A stretch of DNA of 37,691 nt, from positions 1 to 37,691 of the forward strand of contig JAGLMY010000081.1 of the NCBI GenBank assembly GCA_023139775.1, read 5' to 3'. A program made the translations under genes and the position numbers. Below the pieces are notes generated by a model. It searched no databases, had not been told where the DNA came from, and worked only from the letters and a program-made list of their open reading frames with translations. Shown here one piece after another: positions 25,950 through 37,300 of this stretch; the stretch's first letter is position 1; every line of letters starts with the position of its first letter. This stretch comes from a bacterium. GTDB taxonomy: Bacteria > Oederibacteriota > JAAXVQ01 > JAUVAV01.

Positions 25950-26149
25950 TTAATTTTTTATCTCCTGACTCCTAAATTCCGACTGCCGAAATTTACTTTT
26001 GAATTCCCGGATGCGCTTGCTTAAGCGCGCCCTGATTAGTTCTTGCTTACCGCTATGCAATGCAGGTTAATGCCGGTGATGGACTTCACAAACGATGCAA
26101 TCTCGCTAAGCTGCTTATCGGAAAGATCGTCGCTATCATTCCTGGACAT
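25950..26149 (-). pseudogene. cheR: Broken 5' remnant of cheR
   Basis: The ATG at 26149 (GGGTGAAG upstream) opens a frame with LSDKQLSEIASFVKSITGI, the N-terminal helical domain of CheR methyltransferases. It runs out of frame and stops at 26036. In the next frame HSGKQELIRARLSKRIREF continues the CheR pattern exactly. The join is a 5-bp tandem duplication (ATGCA twice at 26055-26064); removing one copy restores NLHSGKQE in one frame. After RIREF the similarity stops and the sequence becomes non-coding to a stop at 25950. The catalytic domain is absent, so no methyltransferase can be made. Confidence 0.75.
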
Positions 26150-26164
26150 AGACTTCACCCGACT

Positions 26165-26752
26165 TCATCCCCCGCATCCATCCTTCTCCTGAATATTTTC
26201 TTCTTTAGTATTTTCCGGCATCGTCTCAGCCAAGGACGAATCATTACTATGACTCTCGGGAAGCGATCCTAAAGAGTTGATTTCCTCGCTGGTTAATACC
26301 TTTTGAATATCCAGGAGGATAGTCACCCTTTTTTCTGATTTTCCCAGGCCCAGGATGAAGTCGGTATTAAGTGAAACCCCGAATGACGGTGTTTTTTCTA
26401 TCTCCAGTGCGGGAAAATTCACTACCTCGGAAACCTTATCAATGATTACGCCCATCTCAAGGTTTCCTAAATCGACTACAATAATACAGGTCCGGTCCCC
26501 TTGGTCTGACTCCGGCATGCCAAATCTGAGACGCAAGTCAATTATAGGAATAACTTTGCCGCGCAGATTGATAACGCCTTTTACGAAATCAGGCAGGCGG
26601 GGTATGGGAGTAATTTCCATCTTTTGTATGATTCCCTGCACCTTGAGAATCTCGATCCCATATTCCTCCCCGCTCATGCTAAATGTCAGGTACAGGCCTC
26701 CGAGGTGGCTTTCCTGTGTTTCAATTGCCGAAACTGTTGATACCTGGTTCAT
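26165..26752 (-). CDS. cheW: CheW-type coupling protein
   Basis: 195 residues with one CheW domain (about 17-155): YLTFSMSGEEYGIEILKVQ, then IPRLPDFVKGVINLRGKVIP and IDLRLRFGM, all diagnostic. CheW links receptors to the CheA kinase. The C-terminal 40 residues are acidic and Ser-rich, and are an addition to the normal length. The ATG has GAGGAG upstream. Neither CheA nor a receptor is in the window, so its partners must be elsewhere if it works. Confidence 0.93.
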   Translation of the reverse strand: MNQVSTVSAIETQESHLGGLYLTFSMSGEEYGIEILKVQGIIQKMEITPIPRLPDFVKGVINLRGKVIPIIDLRLRFGMPESDQGDRTCIIVVDLGNLEMGVIIDKVSEVVNFPALEIEKTPSFGVSLNTDFILGLGKSEKRVTILLDIQKVLTSEEINSLGSLPESHSNDSSLAETMPENTKEENIQEKDGCGG

Positions 26753-26822
26753 GGTCGACTCCTCTCTTTATGTTTTTTTCGCTTACTGTGTGTGTTAGCC
26801 ACAGCTCATCTTCAGGATTGGT

Positions 26823-26905
26823 CTAATAAACAAACATCTCTTCATGGTCATTGATGCCGTCATCATCGCTATCCCTGGATTTTAATATGCCGTCACCGGA
26901 GGGTT
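26823..26905 (-). pseudogene. Possible remnant of a thrombospondin-type-3 repeat gene
   Basis: In the 217-bp space upstream of cheW, one minus-strand frame reads GDGILKSRDSDDDGINDHEE and then MFVY, stop, TNPEDE. This fits the D-x-D-x-DG-I-x-D-x-E...TNP pattern of calcium-binding TSP3 repeats with one internal stop (TAG at 26825-26823). It has no start and only about 27 codons, so it is at best a fragment. Confidence 0.35.
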
Positions 26906-26969
26906 AATAAAAGCTTTAAACAGTTGGTGGATATGCGGTGGCCGGCACCTGATATACCACAGGAAATAT

Positions 26970-27980
26970 TTAATGGGTAATCGCTGTTTTCCACAGCCTC
27001 CGTATGACAATCAAATAAATTTTTACTGTGCCGATTTCAACCAGCGCGCAAGCGGATTCCTGATTTTTGGTTAATTCGATATTCCCCTCAATAAAATTCG
27101 GCATACCAGTCCAAAGAACCGGTCGGCGGTCTATAATCCGGCGTTTGACTATTCCACATAAGATATTCAAAACTTCTCCCACAGCATCGACCATATCTTC
27201 CTTTGTGAGTTCATTATCTCCCGGTTCGAGTCCTAAAAAAGACCGCGCCAGTTCCTGCATCCCTTGCTGATTTGAGAGTATTCCGATCAAAACCGCATCT
27301 CCTTCACCCACCAGCGGAATATACGTCCCCAAGACATCGTCCTGCGGAAAATGAGGCTCTTTAGTCTTAACCGCATAATCATCTATTCCCAAAATCGTCT
27401 GAGACAACTCAAAGGTCGCGTCCGACATTTCATTGAGCCAATCCTGCGCGGTCATTTTAGCATCCACGTCGCAACCCTGGGGCTCGTCTTGCTGGAAACC
27501 TTCCGATTGTGACCGGATGATAATCAAATGAATTTTCACCTCACCGATTTCAACCAGTGAGCAAGAGAACTCCTGATTTTTTCTTAATTCAAAATATCCC
27601 TCAACAAAAACCGGCAACCCACTCTTAAGAATCGGGTTATGCTCAACCATTTGCCGTTTGACTATTCCACATAAGATATTCAAAATCTCTTTAATCGCAT
27701 CAACTATATCTTCCTTTGACAGTTCTTCCGCGCCGGGCTCAAGCCCCAGAAAAGACTGCGCCAGTTCTTTCATCCCTTGCTGATTCGAGAGTACGCCGAT
27801 CAAAACCGCATCCTTTTCACCCACCAGCGGAATATACGCCCCCAAGACATCGTCCTTCGGAAAATCAGGCTCTTTAGTCTTGACCGTATAATCATCTGTG
27901 CCCAAAATCGTCTGAGACAACACAAAGGTCGCGTCCGACATTTCATTGAGCCAATCCTGTTTACTTATTCTGGTATGCAT
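26970..27980 (-). CDS. Tandem-duplicated CheX-like protein
   Basis: 336 residues made of two near-identical CheX-type domains (about 1-165 and 172-336), offset by 171 residues. Both begin QDWLNEMSDATF.LSQTILG and contain GxYIPLVGE.DAVLIG.LSNQQGM, and both keep the ExxN motif (KEILNILCGIVKR and GEVLNILCGIVKR). DNA identity between halves is also high, which suggests a recent duplication. It is related to the single-domain protein at 24924-25424. The ATG has AGGAG 9 bases upstream. It probably dephosphorylates or binds receivers; this is inferred from the family. Confidence 0.78.
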   Translation of the reverse strand: MHTRISKQDWLNEMSDATFVLSQTILGTDDYTVKTKEPDFPKDDVLGAYIPLVGEKDAVLIGVLSNQQGMKELAQSFLGLEPGAEELSKEDIVDAIKEILNILCGIVKRQMVEHNPILKSGLPVFVEGYFELRKNQEFSCSLVEIGEVKIHLIIIRSQSEGFQQDEPQGCDVDAKMTAQDWLNEMSDATFELSQTILGIDDYAVKTKEPHFPQDDVLGTYIPLVGEGDAVLIGILSNQQGMQELARSFLGLEPGDNELTKEDMVDAVGEVLNILCGIVKRRIIDRRPVLWTGMPNFIEGNIELTKNQESACALVEIGTVKIYLIVIRRLWKTAITH

Positions 27981-28390
27981 ATTATTAATCTCCTGCCCCG
28001 GACCAACCTAAACTGAATCCTACCGCCTCTGCGCGCCGACAAACGCAGATAAATTAATTTTGTGCTGCTAAGCAGTCAGTAATAAATCATCCCCGCACTG
28101 AAGTGCGGAGTATTAAGGTAGAGGGGATCCGGTAATATACCAGCCGTTCTCCATTATTATCGGAGCCTAAACTTTAATATTTAATTTTTCATTAATATTT
28201 CGGAGCCGTTCAAGGCTTATTTTTGGAAAGCCCTGATTATTTCCCTGGTATCCGTTCCAAAGACAAAATCGTTTGCGCCGCGCCGATTTCGGCAGCAGCG
28301 CACCGGCTCAATTATTTTAACAATATCAAAATACGTAAGGGTGACCGGCAGTAGGGGCGCGATTAATCGCGCCCCTACTGTAAAAGGAAA
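27981..28390. other. 410-bp gene-free stretch with a palindrome and possible coding debris
   Basis: It holds the palindrome at 28351-28378 and a small hairpin (CCGCACT/AGTGCGG, 28093-28108). Minus-strand frames at about 28180-28320 include short runs that look coding in style: REIIRAF, which a one-base shift joins to PKISLERLRNINEKLNIKV, and, in another frame, CAAAEIGAAQTIL. The last recalls the ACALVEIGTVKI end of the CheX-like protein. None forms a supportable gene. Confidence 0.3.
28351..28378. repeat. 28-bp perfect palindrome, GTAGGGGCGCGATT type
   Basis: The core is identical to 14950-14977. Two further complementary bases on each side (CA / TG) extend it to 32 bp. It lies 12 bases beyond the stop codon of the giant gene. 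Confidence 0.9.
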
Positions 28391-31300
28391 TTACGCCGCC
28401 CTGAAAGGCGATCTACGCATACGTTTGCGAAAGATATTATCAATAAGATCATCATTCATGCGAAATGGTAATGGTAACCAGAGATCATACAAAACCTTGA
28501 TATTTCTCCCATGTTGCAGCCATTCCGTTGGCAGCACCAATACTTGCGCTCGAGAGCCGCCCAATGGTTCTCCGACTTCGTTCCCATAGCCTGCCGCCAT
28601 GACATCAATAGGCAGCATGAGTTTCAATAATTCCGAGAAGTACAGCCACTCGGTTGTTTGCCGTCCGGCATCATCCATAGCAGTAATGTAATCTTTTACC
28701 ACCTGACCAAAGGCAATTCTGGTTTCCTTATTCGCATTCCCGGACATTTCAAAATAGGCTCTGCCAACCGATGATTTCTCATCTTGTAAAGCAATGGCCA
28801 ATTGCGAAGCTTGTGCTAATTCCGGAGCGCGTTGGGCCAGCTCTGTTTGCAGCTGAGTGAGATATAATTGCGGATTTATACGTTGTACCAGACCTTGCAA
28901 GATACGCTGGATTATTAACGGTTGAATCTGACTGAAACGCCGGAACATGGCAGCTAAAGGACGAATGATTCCATGCGCCCGGGCAGCCGGCTTGCGCGGC
29001 TCCGGTTCTTCCTCAACTATTTTTGTTTTTTTACTGCCTGCTGCCAAAAACGGTTTTTGCCCCTTATCCCGCACAGTGCTTACGCGATAAGTCACTTCAG
29101 CTGTGTAGTTCTTTTGAGTAATCGGTTTCAAACCGCGCGGATTTTTATATTCATTTAATCCATCCGGCGGCGAAGAGACCGGCTCAATAGCCAGGAATTT
29201 ATTTTTCAGCAGGTCCCATATCACCACAAACGTGAGGGAACGGCTTTGCTCCACTTCTATTAATGTGCCGTCCGTTTCATTATATAAACGTGAAGTAGCC
29301 ATACCCCGCTGATCATAATCCAGATCTTCCAACACTGCATGCCGGTCCGTGTCAGAAGGCTGTAAGTCTCTAAGGTCCAAATCCGTACCTGCCACTTCCC
29401 GGCGTGGATCTTTGGTCGGAATCATGTCCTTCATAACCACTTCTTTTTTTGCCGACGTGCTGATAAACCATTTACCCACACCGCGTTTGAACCAGGGATG
29501 GCTGCCAGTAGTAGCAATAGAACTGTTGCGCAGCTTAATCTTGCTTTTTAATTCATTGCCCTGCAGTGTATAAGAAACTGCGATCTTGCCTTTACGTCCA
29601 AAACGGCTGGATATTTCCGGATGATCCCTGTTGGCAAAAGAGGTGCGAATGGAAATCCCGTTTTTATCAAACTTTATTTTCTCCACAGTCCACGGCAATT
29701 TACGCACCATGCCGTGGTACACGACTTTGGCAGCGTCTTTTTTGGTGAGTCCCGCAGTAACCAGATCATCATCCGTTAAATCAATTTCATGTTCTTTGCC
29801 CTTTTCATCCACATAGACAGCTTTATTTCCAGCCACGCGATCAATAAAAGGATACATGACTTCAATGCCGCCGGAAGCCTGTACACTTTCAAAATACAGC
29901 ATTTCCTGGCCCTTGACTTTCCAGGATATAATCTTGCCGGCACAACCAGGCACTATTTCAAAAGAATTACCGGTATTTACATCTGTGAATATATAAGTGT
30001 CATACCCATCACGGCTGGATTGTTGCACATTATATCGGTTGGCAATAGGATTGATAAATTCCTGCGCAAAAGTAATTATCGAGATGACCAAAGCAGGCAA
30101 ACGCCTTGTCCAGGGATGCTGCATGGCCAGTATAATCCTTCTGGCTTCCCGGCCTGGATCCGGTGTGCCTTTAGGCAATAAAGCAGGTACGGCCTGTGAT
30201 TCTGGGATGAGCGGTTCTCCTGGCAGTTTTGCAGCAGGGGTTTCTACTACCGGCTCTTTTATAGGCGCTGGTTTTAGTTTTTCTGCTTTGCCGTCCCCAA
30301 CACGAATTTCAAATCCCTCGGCCAGAATAATATCCGCCTGCTCTTCGCGTTGTGGAATCCAGACGTGATGTTCCAGAATATCGTTCATAAAACTCATGAC
30401 CAAAGTATCAATACCTGGAAAAACCCTGTCAAAATCAGCTTTGGGATCAAGCAAACGTTCTACCCGAAGTTTCTCCTGATTTTTTTTGAATACCCGGATA
30501 TTAATAGCAGCTTCTAGTGCCTCGCTAATGCTCTTGGAAAAAGAACCCACCAATGCAAGCAAACCATCATCTATTACAATTATACTATAATCATTGGATG
30601 GATCCAGAGCGTGCTGAATTACTTCCATCTGTATCTCAGCTTTCTTCTGGAATAAAACATCAGTATCGATCACCTTAATCTTGGACGCTGGAATGCCGGC
30701 AAATCCCCTGTTTAACATTTGACGCGACAAATAACTTTTTCCGCTGCCTATGCGTCCGGAAACCAGAATAACTGCCCGGCCTTTTTTCGATATTTTATTT
30801 TTGACCCGGTGCTCAAGTTCCTTTAATCCCTCCTTCATGGGCAGTTCTTCAGGCCGTCGGTGCATATCATTCCAATAGGGCCTAAAGATAAACCTTATGT
30901 CTATCAGGGGAGAATCTATTTCGAAGCTGTCTGCCGGCGAACGCAAGCCCAATAAGGTTTCCATTTTCCAAATAATTGCAACTAATTTTTCAAGTTCACC
31001 TGCTTGCAAAGCATAAATTCCCATGGAATGTCTCAAATTCTCTAACCGTTCTACAGCTTGAGATAATTTTTCTTGCATTCGCTTTGCCAGCAAACTCATT
31101 CTGATCTCTTCGCGTAATGCTCTTAGTTCAGCACTCATACCGGATTGACCGGATTGCATTTGCAGGTAATGACTCACTTCATGCGCTACCTTACCTAAAC
31201 GGCGGTGTTGAGTCAAAACTTTGATGTTTTGAGGCAGTCCCAGCGCGTTGCTGGCCGGATCATAATAAGAGAGCGCGCCCAAACCCAATAATAACCACCA

Positions 31301-34300
31301 GGGATTAGTACTAACCATCGTCAGCTTTATCTGTTCGATCTCAGACGGAATGTCATCTGTCGCTCCATATATCCACGGGAGCCACGCGTCAGGCAGCTCA
31401 GTTCCCAGACCGTTTAATTGGCGCAGATCATCCCGAAAATCCAATAACTCATAATTGGAATCCGCTTTATAACGCAAAGCCCAAACATCCGGTACCCGAT
31501 ATATAAAATTCAATGTTAAAAGTGTTCCCGCAATCCATATACTGTAGGCCAGCACCATCATAACAGCTTTCGCCAGCCAAAATTCCAGTCCACGACCCCA
31601 TTGGAGCAGCAAAAAATGAGCAGCTAAACTTGCCAATATGGGAATAATCCCAACAAAGAAAATCGGTTGGCGGCCGCTTTTTTCGCGCAATTCATAATCC
31701 GGTATTTGCCAAAACATCAAATTTTTCAGACTAAACATAAGCCGGGCAAAGCGTAAGGCGCGGCGAGTCATGGTGTCTTCCCTAATTACCTGATACCGCA
31801 GGGTATGGCCCAGATGGAGTTTTGCCACTGTGGTTGTAAAGTGGGAAGGTCTTTTGTTTATATTGGCATTTTGCTCTTCAGGTCTGCTGGGCGACAAATT
31901 CAGCGCAGCCAGTATTTGGCGCGGCACGTAAATCTCCAGTTCATCCGCCTCAGCCGCTATTTTGCCTTTTTCAATTAAGCGCTCTACTGGTATCCCAAAT
32001 AATCGGTTTATCCAATACCTTCGGAATCCAAATGCTTTTTTATCCAATATTTTGATTTTAATTCTACTGTGCTTGAAATCAGCAAGGTTAAAATCATCCT
32101 TGGTAGCATACTCATACTTCAAATCAATTATAGTAGGATGCCGGTTTATTATCTTCTCAGTCGGCACTGCAGGCATCTGCCTGCCAAAAACAGAAGCAAT
32201 CCCATGCACCAAGCTAAAAAACGTCCCTAACAGTGCAACCAACCCCCAGCGAAGCGGAGGTAACCTGTCAAAAACCGGACTATGCTTGCGAAGGGGAATA
32301 TTATATTTTCGTTCTGTAGCCGGCGCAGCGTGCTTAAGCACTTGCGCAAATATTTGCTGATCAAATTCATTGTGAATGAAAGACGCCAGGAGGCCGAATG
32401 CGGCCAGAGGCAGGAACCACAGGGAGATGGCAGGCAGGGTTAAAAAGATATAAGGCAGCGTATGCTTAAATTGTTCCCGAAAATTTCCAAAAAAGCCGGT
32501 TTTCCAGTTATAGTCCTGAAGAAATTCCCTAATGGAACCCGGACGTTCTGCTGGAGGCAGTTGCCCGCGGGCACGGTACTGGGCAATTAATTTCAAGGGC
32601 TGATGCAAAAAAAGAAAAACCAGCAAACTACCCATAAAAACAATGGGAGTTCCTGTGATTCCCAGCCCAACGAGCATGCCTATTCCAAATAAGCCAACTT
32701 GCTCCAATTTTAAACCTGCCCGGCCCCATTGCACCCAACGCTTAGGGGAGCCGGGAAATAAAAACATGGCAAAGAAATATAGCAAGGAAGCTGCGGCAGC
32801 GGTGGCCGGCATTTCGCCGGCCTCAGCAAATTCAGTCGCTGCTTTAGCGCCAAAAGCATGAGATTTAGTAAGCGCGAGAGCTTCCTGAGCAGCTTGAATT
32901 TCCGCTAATTGCCGGAGGGAAATGAAACGAAAATTACCGTCCTCAATGGAATTGAATATATCCTCGCCATATACCTCTTTAAAGTATTCCCAGGTATCCG
33001 CGTGCCAAGGGCCTATGTGCATGGGAAGCGCTGACTGGTAAATACTCATTTCTGCAAGTGTACGCTTATTTTTAAAATTGAATGAAGGATCGAGATCTTC
33101 CGGCAAGGCAATCCCAATACATTTTAACTCAGCAGCGGTTTTCCCGATGGCAAGCAACAAATTTGTTAATAGAGGTTCCCCATCTAAAGCCGGCGCATTA
33201 ATGGTGTTGATGGTTAACACTTTTTCTTTAGCATCATTTTTACCCACGCCTAATCCGACATAGCCTTTCAATGCTTTACCTTTATAAACAAAATAATAAA
33301 TCATATCCTCATGCATGGCCCGAGTATAGGCATCATTATATTCCAGATCAAACGTGCAATCAATAATACCGGCCCGGCCCCGGAAAACGCCCAGAAAATT
33401 CTGCGGCACCAACAAATAAGTCTTATTTTCGTCTTCCTCAATTCGATCCGCTTTTCGGATTTCCTGAAAGACATCCGCAGAAAAAGCGTGCATTGCCGGA
33501 TAAAAACCCTTAATTTTTTGCACATTAATATCCAGAGCATTGGGAAGATGATGGATATAATTTTCGTAAAAATTCTCAAATCCAATTATACGTTCTGCTA
33601 GTGGTCCACTCTCCATCTGATTTACTAGGGCGGAATCCTCCATAGCATCACTGATCATTAATTCACACATCAAGAAAATTAGGCGTTCGGATTGTGCCTT
33701 GCGCTTTTGAGACAAATGACTTCTCAAGAAACGAAATGCGGCGAGGTAAAAAAGTCTCCGATTGGCCCGGAGTTCCCCAAATATTTCACTGATTGGTTTT
33801 GCCGGTATGGCTGCCTTGACCCTGCGATCAGGCTTCTTACCCATTTTAAAGAACAGGAACTGCAAGTATAATCGGCTAAGCTGAAAATCCGGAATTATCT
33901 TTTTTAGCTCAGCATTCCAATCCAATTGATCAACTTGCTGCTTGCAAGCGTACAATTTTTTCATATGGTTATCCAGCACATTGGGATTGACTTGCGTAGT
34001 AACCTGCTCTTGTGCGCCCTGCACGCTTAGCAGCAACGATTTTAATCCGTTGGCTTTAGTAAAAAGTTTTTCAAAATAGCCGTTATGTATTTCATCCAAT
34101 TTTGCCAATACCTCAACTCTTTTTACAAACTCCTCAAATCGAATTTTAATCCCGCAAAACCAAGTGCCGATATAAGCCAATTCCACTTGCCGGCGATCAT
34201 TATAATCAAATCCATTTTGTATTAACCTCAAGCCTTGTTGTTTGGATTCTTCCAAAAACTCGTGCGGATTCCGGCATGCGAAGTAGTCCTCAGTCGTGCT

Positions 34301-37300
34301 TTCCAAATAGGGAAATCCGGCTTTTACCCAAGCCGAATATTTCATATAATCCTGCTTTGACAATCCGCCTAAATCCTGAATAAGCGCTGTGATGAAACTG
34401 CCAATATAGCGCAGCGCTTGCTCCCTGGCTATAAAATATACCCTTCGCAGTCCTCCAGTTAAATAATTGATAAACCAGGCAGGATCACCGCCCTGTTGCA
34501 AACAGACCAGGCCGACCTTGCCAATCGCAGTTATTTCCGCCACTTCCAGGTTGATATTAATACTGAACAACAAATCCCGTAAAATCCAGGCAGGCGCTTT
34601 CCCTTTTTTTATCAATTCAGGCAAGATAAGTCCCAGCGCCAATCTTGCTGAATTAGAAATGTCTTCATTTTCATTTTCATAGGCACGGGATCTTATTTCT
34701 GCTAAAGAAAGCATTCCGTCATAAAATAACTTGGCGTACACATTGGCAAACATTTTAGGTTCATCTGTGATTTGCTTTAAACTTTTACTGCCATCAGTTT
34801 TGAAATATTCTGTTTCAAAAACCGGCAACGTTTTTTGCTCGCTCCGGATCAAAGCAATAATTTCATCCGCGTTTTTTATTATTTCAATCATTTCAGGATC
34901 TTGTTCATGCAACTGATCCCAAAAATAAGGTATATCCTCCTCTGTTTTGCCAACAATAACTTGCTGAGCAAATTTCGCAGCTTGCTGAACGGATTTATTG
35001 CTGGAGCACAGCATCCTTTGTATTTCATTTTCATTTATTAACTTTCGAAAAAACAATTGGGCCAGAACCAGACCCTGCGCTTCAGGCGCACCAAACCAGC
35101 CGGCTGAGAAAGCTTCGGCCAAAAGCAGCAGCAGTTTTCGAAGATATAATGTTTTATTTTCTTTTAACTGGGTTCTTTGCTGTTCATGCTGCAAACGCAT
35201 CCATTGTGTCGATTTTTTCTGAATTTCCCGGCCCAATATTCTGCCGACAAAACCTGGTAAAAATTTTCGATCGATTTCCGGTCTTTTTAAAACCTCAGCT
35301 AAATTGCGCAAAAGCTCTGCAGCAAAAACCGGTGCCGCTGTGGGATCTGATAATATACTTTTATGCAGCAATACCGCATGTGGAGAATCCAACCCTATAT
35401 CCGGTATTGCCAATCCCAGCAAGTCAATACCCGCTGTCACTGCCGCATACGGCCCAATATTAATCTGCATATTTTCAATCACAAAAAAACCTTTGACCTC
35501 TTCGCCCCATTGCAGATGAAAATTTTCCTTTAGGGATATCCGATTAAGGATTTCTGCTGCTTGAATAATACGCCTGAGCACTTTTTGATCTTCAGTTACA
35601 GGCCCATGATTATCCAGAAAATTTTCGTATCCTTTCATTGCTTCACTGATTAGCCTTTTTTCATTCGGTCTTAAGACTCGGAGTTTTAATACCATATGGA
35701 CAGGTTCCTCAGTCAATTCCCCGTCTGAAGTAACGCCCCGCGCCGAAATTCGTATCAGCTTAGGCCCTGGAACTCCAACCTCTCTTTCTATATCTTTGCT
35801 TTCTATTCCTGTAAGCGCTACCTGCCGCGAGTCCTTAGCCGCTACCAACTCCGGCTTTTTGCCATCACTTCGTCCTTCATTCAATAAAGCTGGTTTGATT
35901 TTTTTACTAACCTTCAATATTCTTCGTCCTACCACTCGCGGCACTCCGGCCAATTGCATATACCTTAAATCCATTATCCTTCGTGTTAAAATACTTAAAA
36001 TCAGTAGTCCGGTTATTACTATGCCTGGCATATTGCCGCTGACTATAAATATCGCCAACGCGATTCCTATCGCAGCGCCGGTCCAGGCCTGCGAACTTTC
36101 AATCTCTACTCTGGCCGGGATATTCAAAATCCAAGTCAATGCCTGTCTTGGCAAATTGAGAACTCTTTTACTTATTCGGTTAAGCCTAGCCGCCGGCGAT
36201 TGCCGTTGACTATGGAATATTTTTTCTATATCAACTTTTGCTTCTTCTGAAGAATAATAATAGGCAATATTATAAGGACCGATTTGCCCGGTTTTTTGAA
36301 AACTATGCTTTAAATTCCCTGCGATATTTTTTGCCGCTGATACAATCGCTATCATTGATTCACCGGATTTAGCTTGAAGCTTAGTGGGAATAATATGTAC
36401 ATCCGGCATTTGCTGGAGCAACGCTTTATTCTCAGTATAAAATTTATTATCCACAGCCACACAGACCGGCCCTGCTTGCGTGCTTTCTTCAAGCAGTGAT
36501 TTCAATTTCTCCACGCCTAATTCCGCGGCTGCTATCACTTCGCAGTTTAATCTGAAATTACTCGCGAAAGTCCTCTGAAAGTTTTTAACTGCTTCTGTAT
36601 GCTGAAGAAATGATTCCATAGCCATGATGTTCTGATTTTTGGCCAGCAGTTTTTCCAGCGGGGTCTGTTGGTTTTGCAGCAGGGAAAAATAGGGATTGAT
36701 CACATCCTGTTGGGTCAGGCCAGGTGTGATGGATACATAAGTTATGCCGCGGCGTTTGAGTTCTGCCAGCACGTGGTCTGTGTGAAACCCGCCGGTGATC
36801 ATAACCGACAGCTTTTCTCCGCTGCGGTTCATCTTCCGGATCAAATTGTCCACAAACTGAATGCTTCGCTCATCTGCCAGATGATAAAAATCATCCACTC
36901 GCTGCAAATAGTTGTCAAGGGCATACATCTCCGGGTCCGGTTGTAAGGGCACGGCATCCGACTTCGCTAAAGCGATGTCGGACAAGCATCGTGCCCTTAC
37001 GTTATTAATAAAATTGGTAAATTCTTTCATGCTGTATTTTTCCCGCTGAGTGCGAAATTCTGCCAACTCATCAGCAGAAACGGAAATATTCAGGAGTTTT
37101 TCTACGATATCCAGACGGCGATAGAGAATATCTAATTCACGCTGGGGCTCACTGATATACAGCTGTTGGCGTATGACTGTATCCAGTTTATCCAGTTCCT
37201 GAAAAAGCCGGTCCGGATTGATTTCCAAAGAAAAGAAGTTCTGGTTCTCACTTACAAAGCGCTTAAGCTGGGGATAAATATCTACCTTCAGTTTCAGCTT

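Noticed and set aside
26823-26905. Reading DSDDDGINDHEE as an EF-hand or dockerin
   Set aside because: The following TNP and the spacing fit a TSP3 repeat better, and there is no second loop.
28341-28589. Plus-strand 82-codon ORF at the end of the giant gene
   Set aside because: It starts in a palindrome and otherwise lies antisense to the giant coding sequence.
31169-31183. Calling the giant protein a metalloprotease from HEVSH
   Set aside because: The five-residue motif alone is weak evidence. No third zinc ligand was identified, so it is reported only as a motif.
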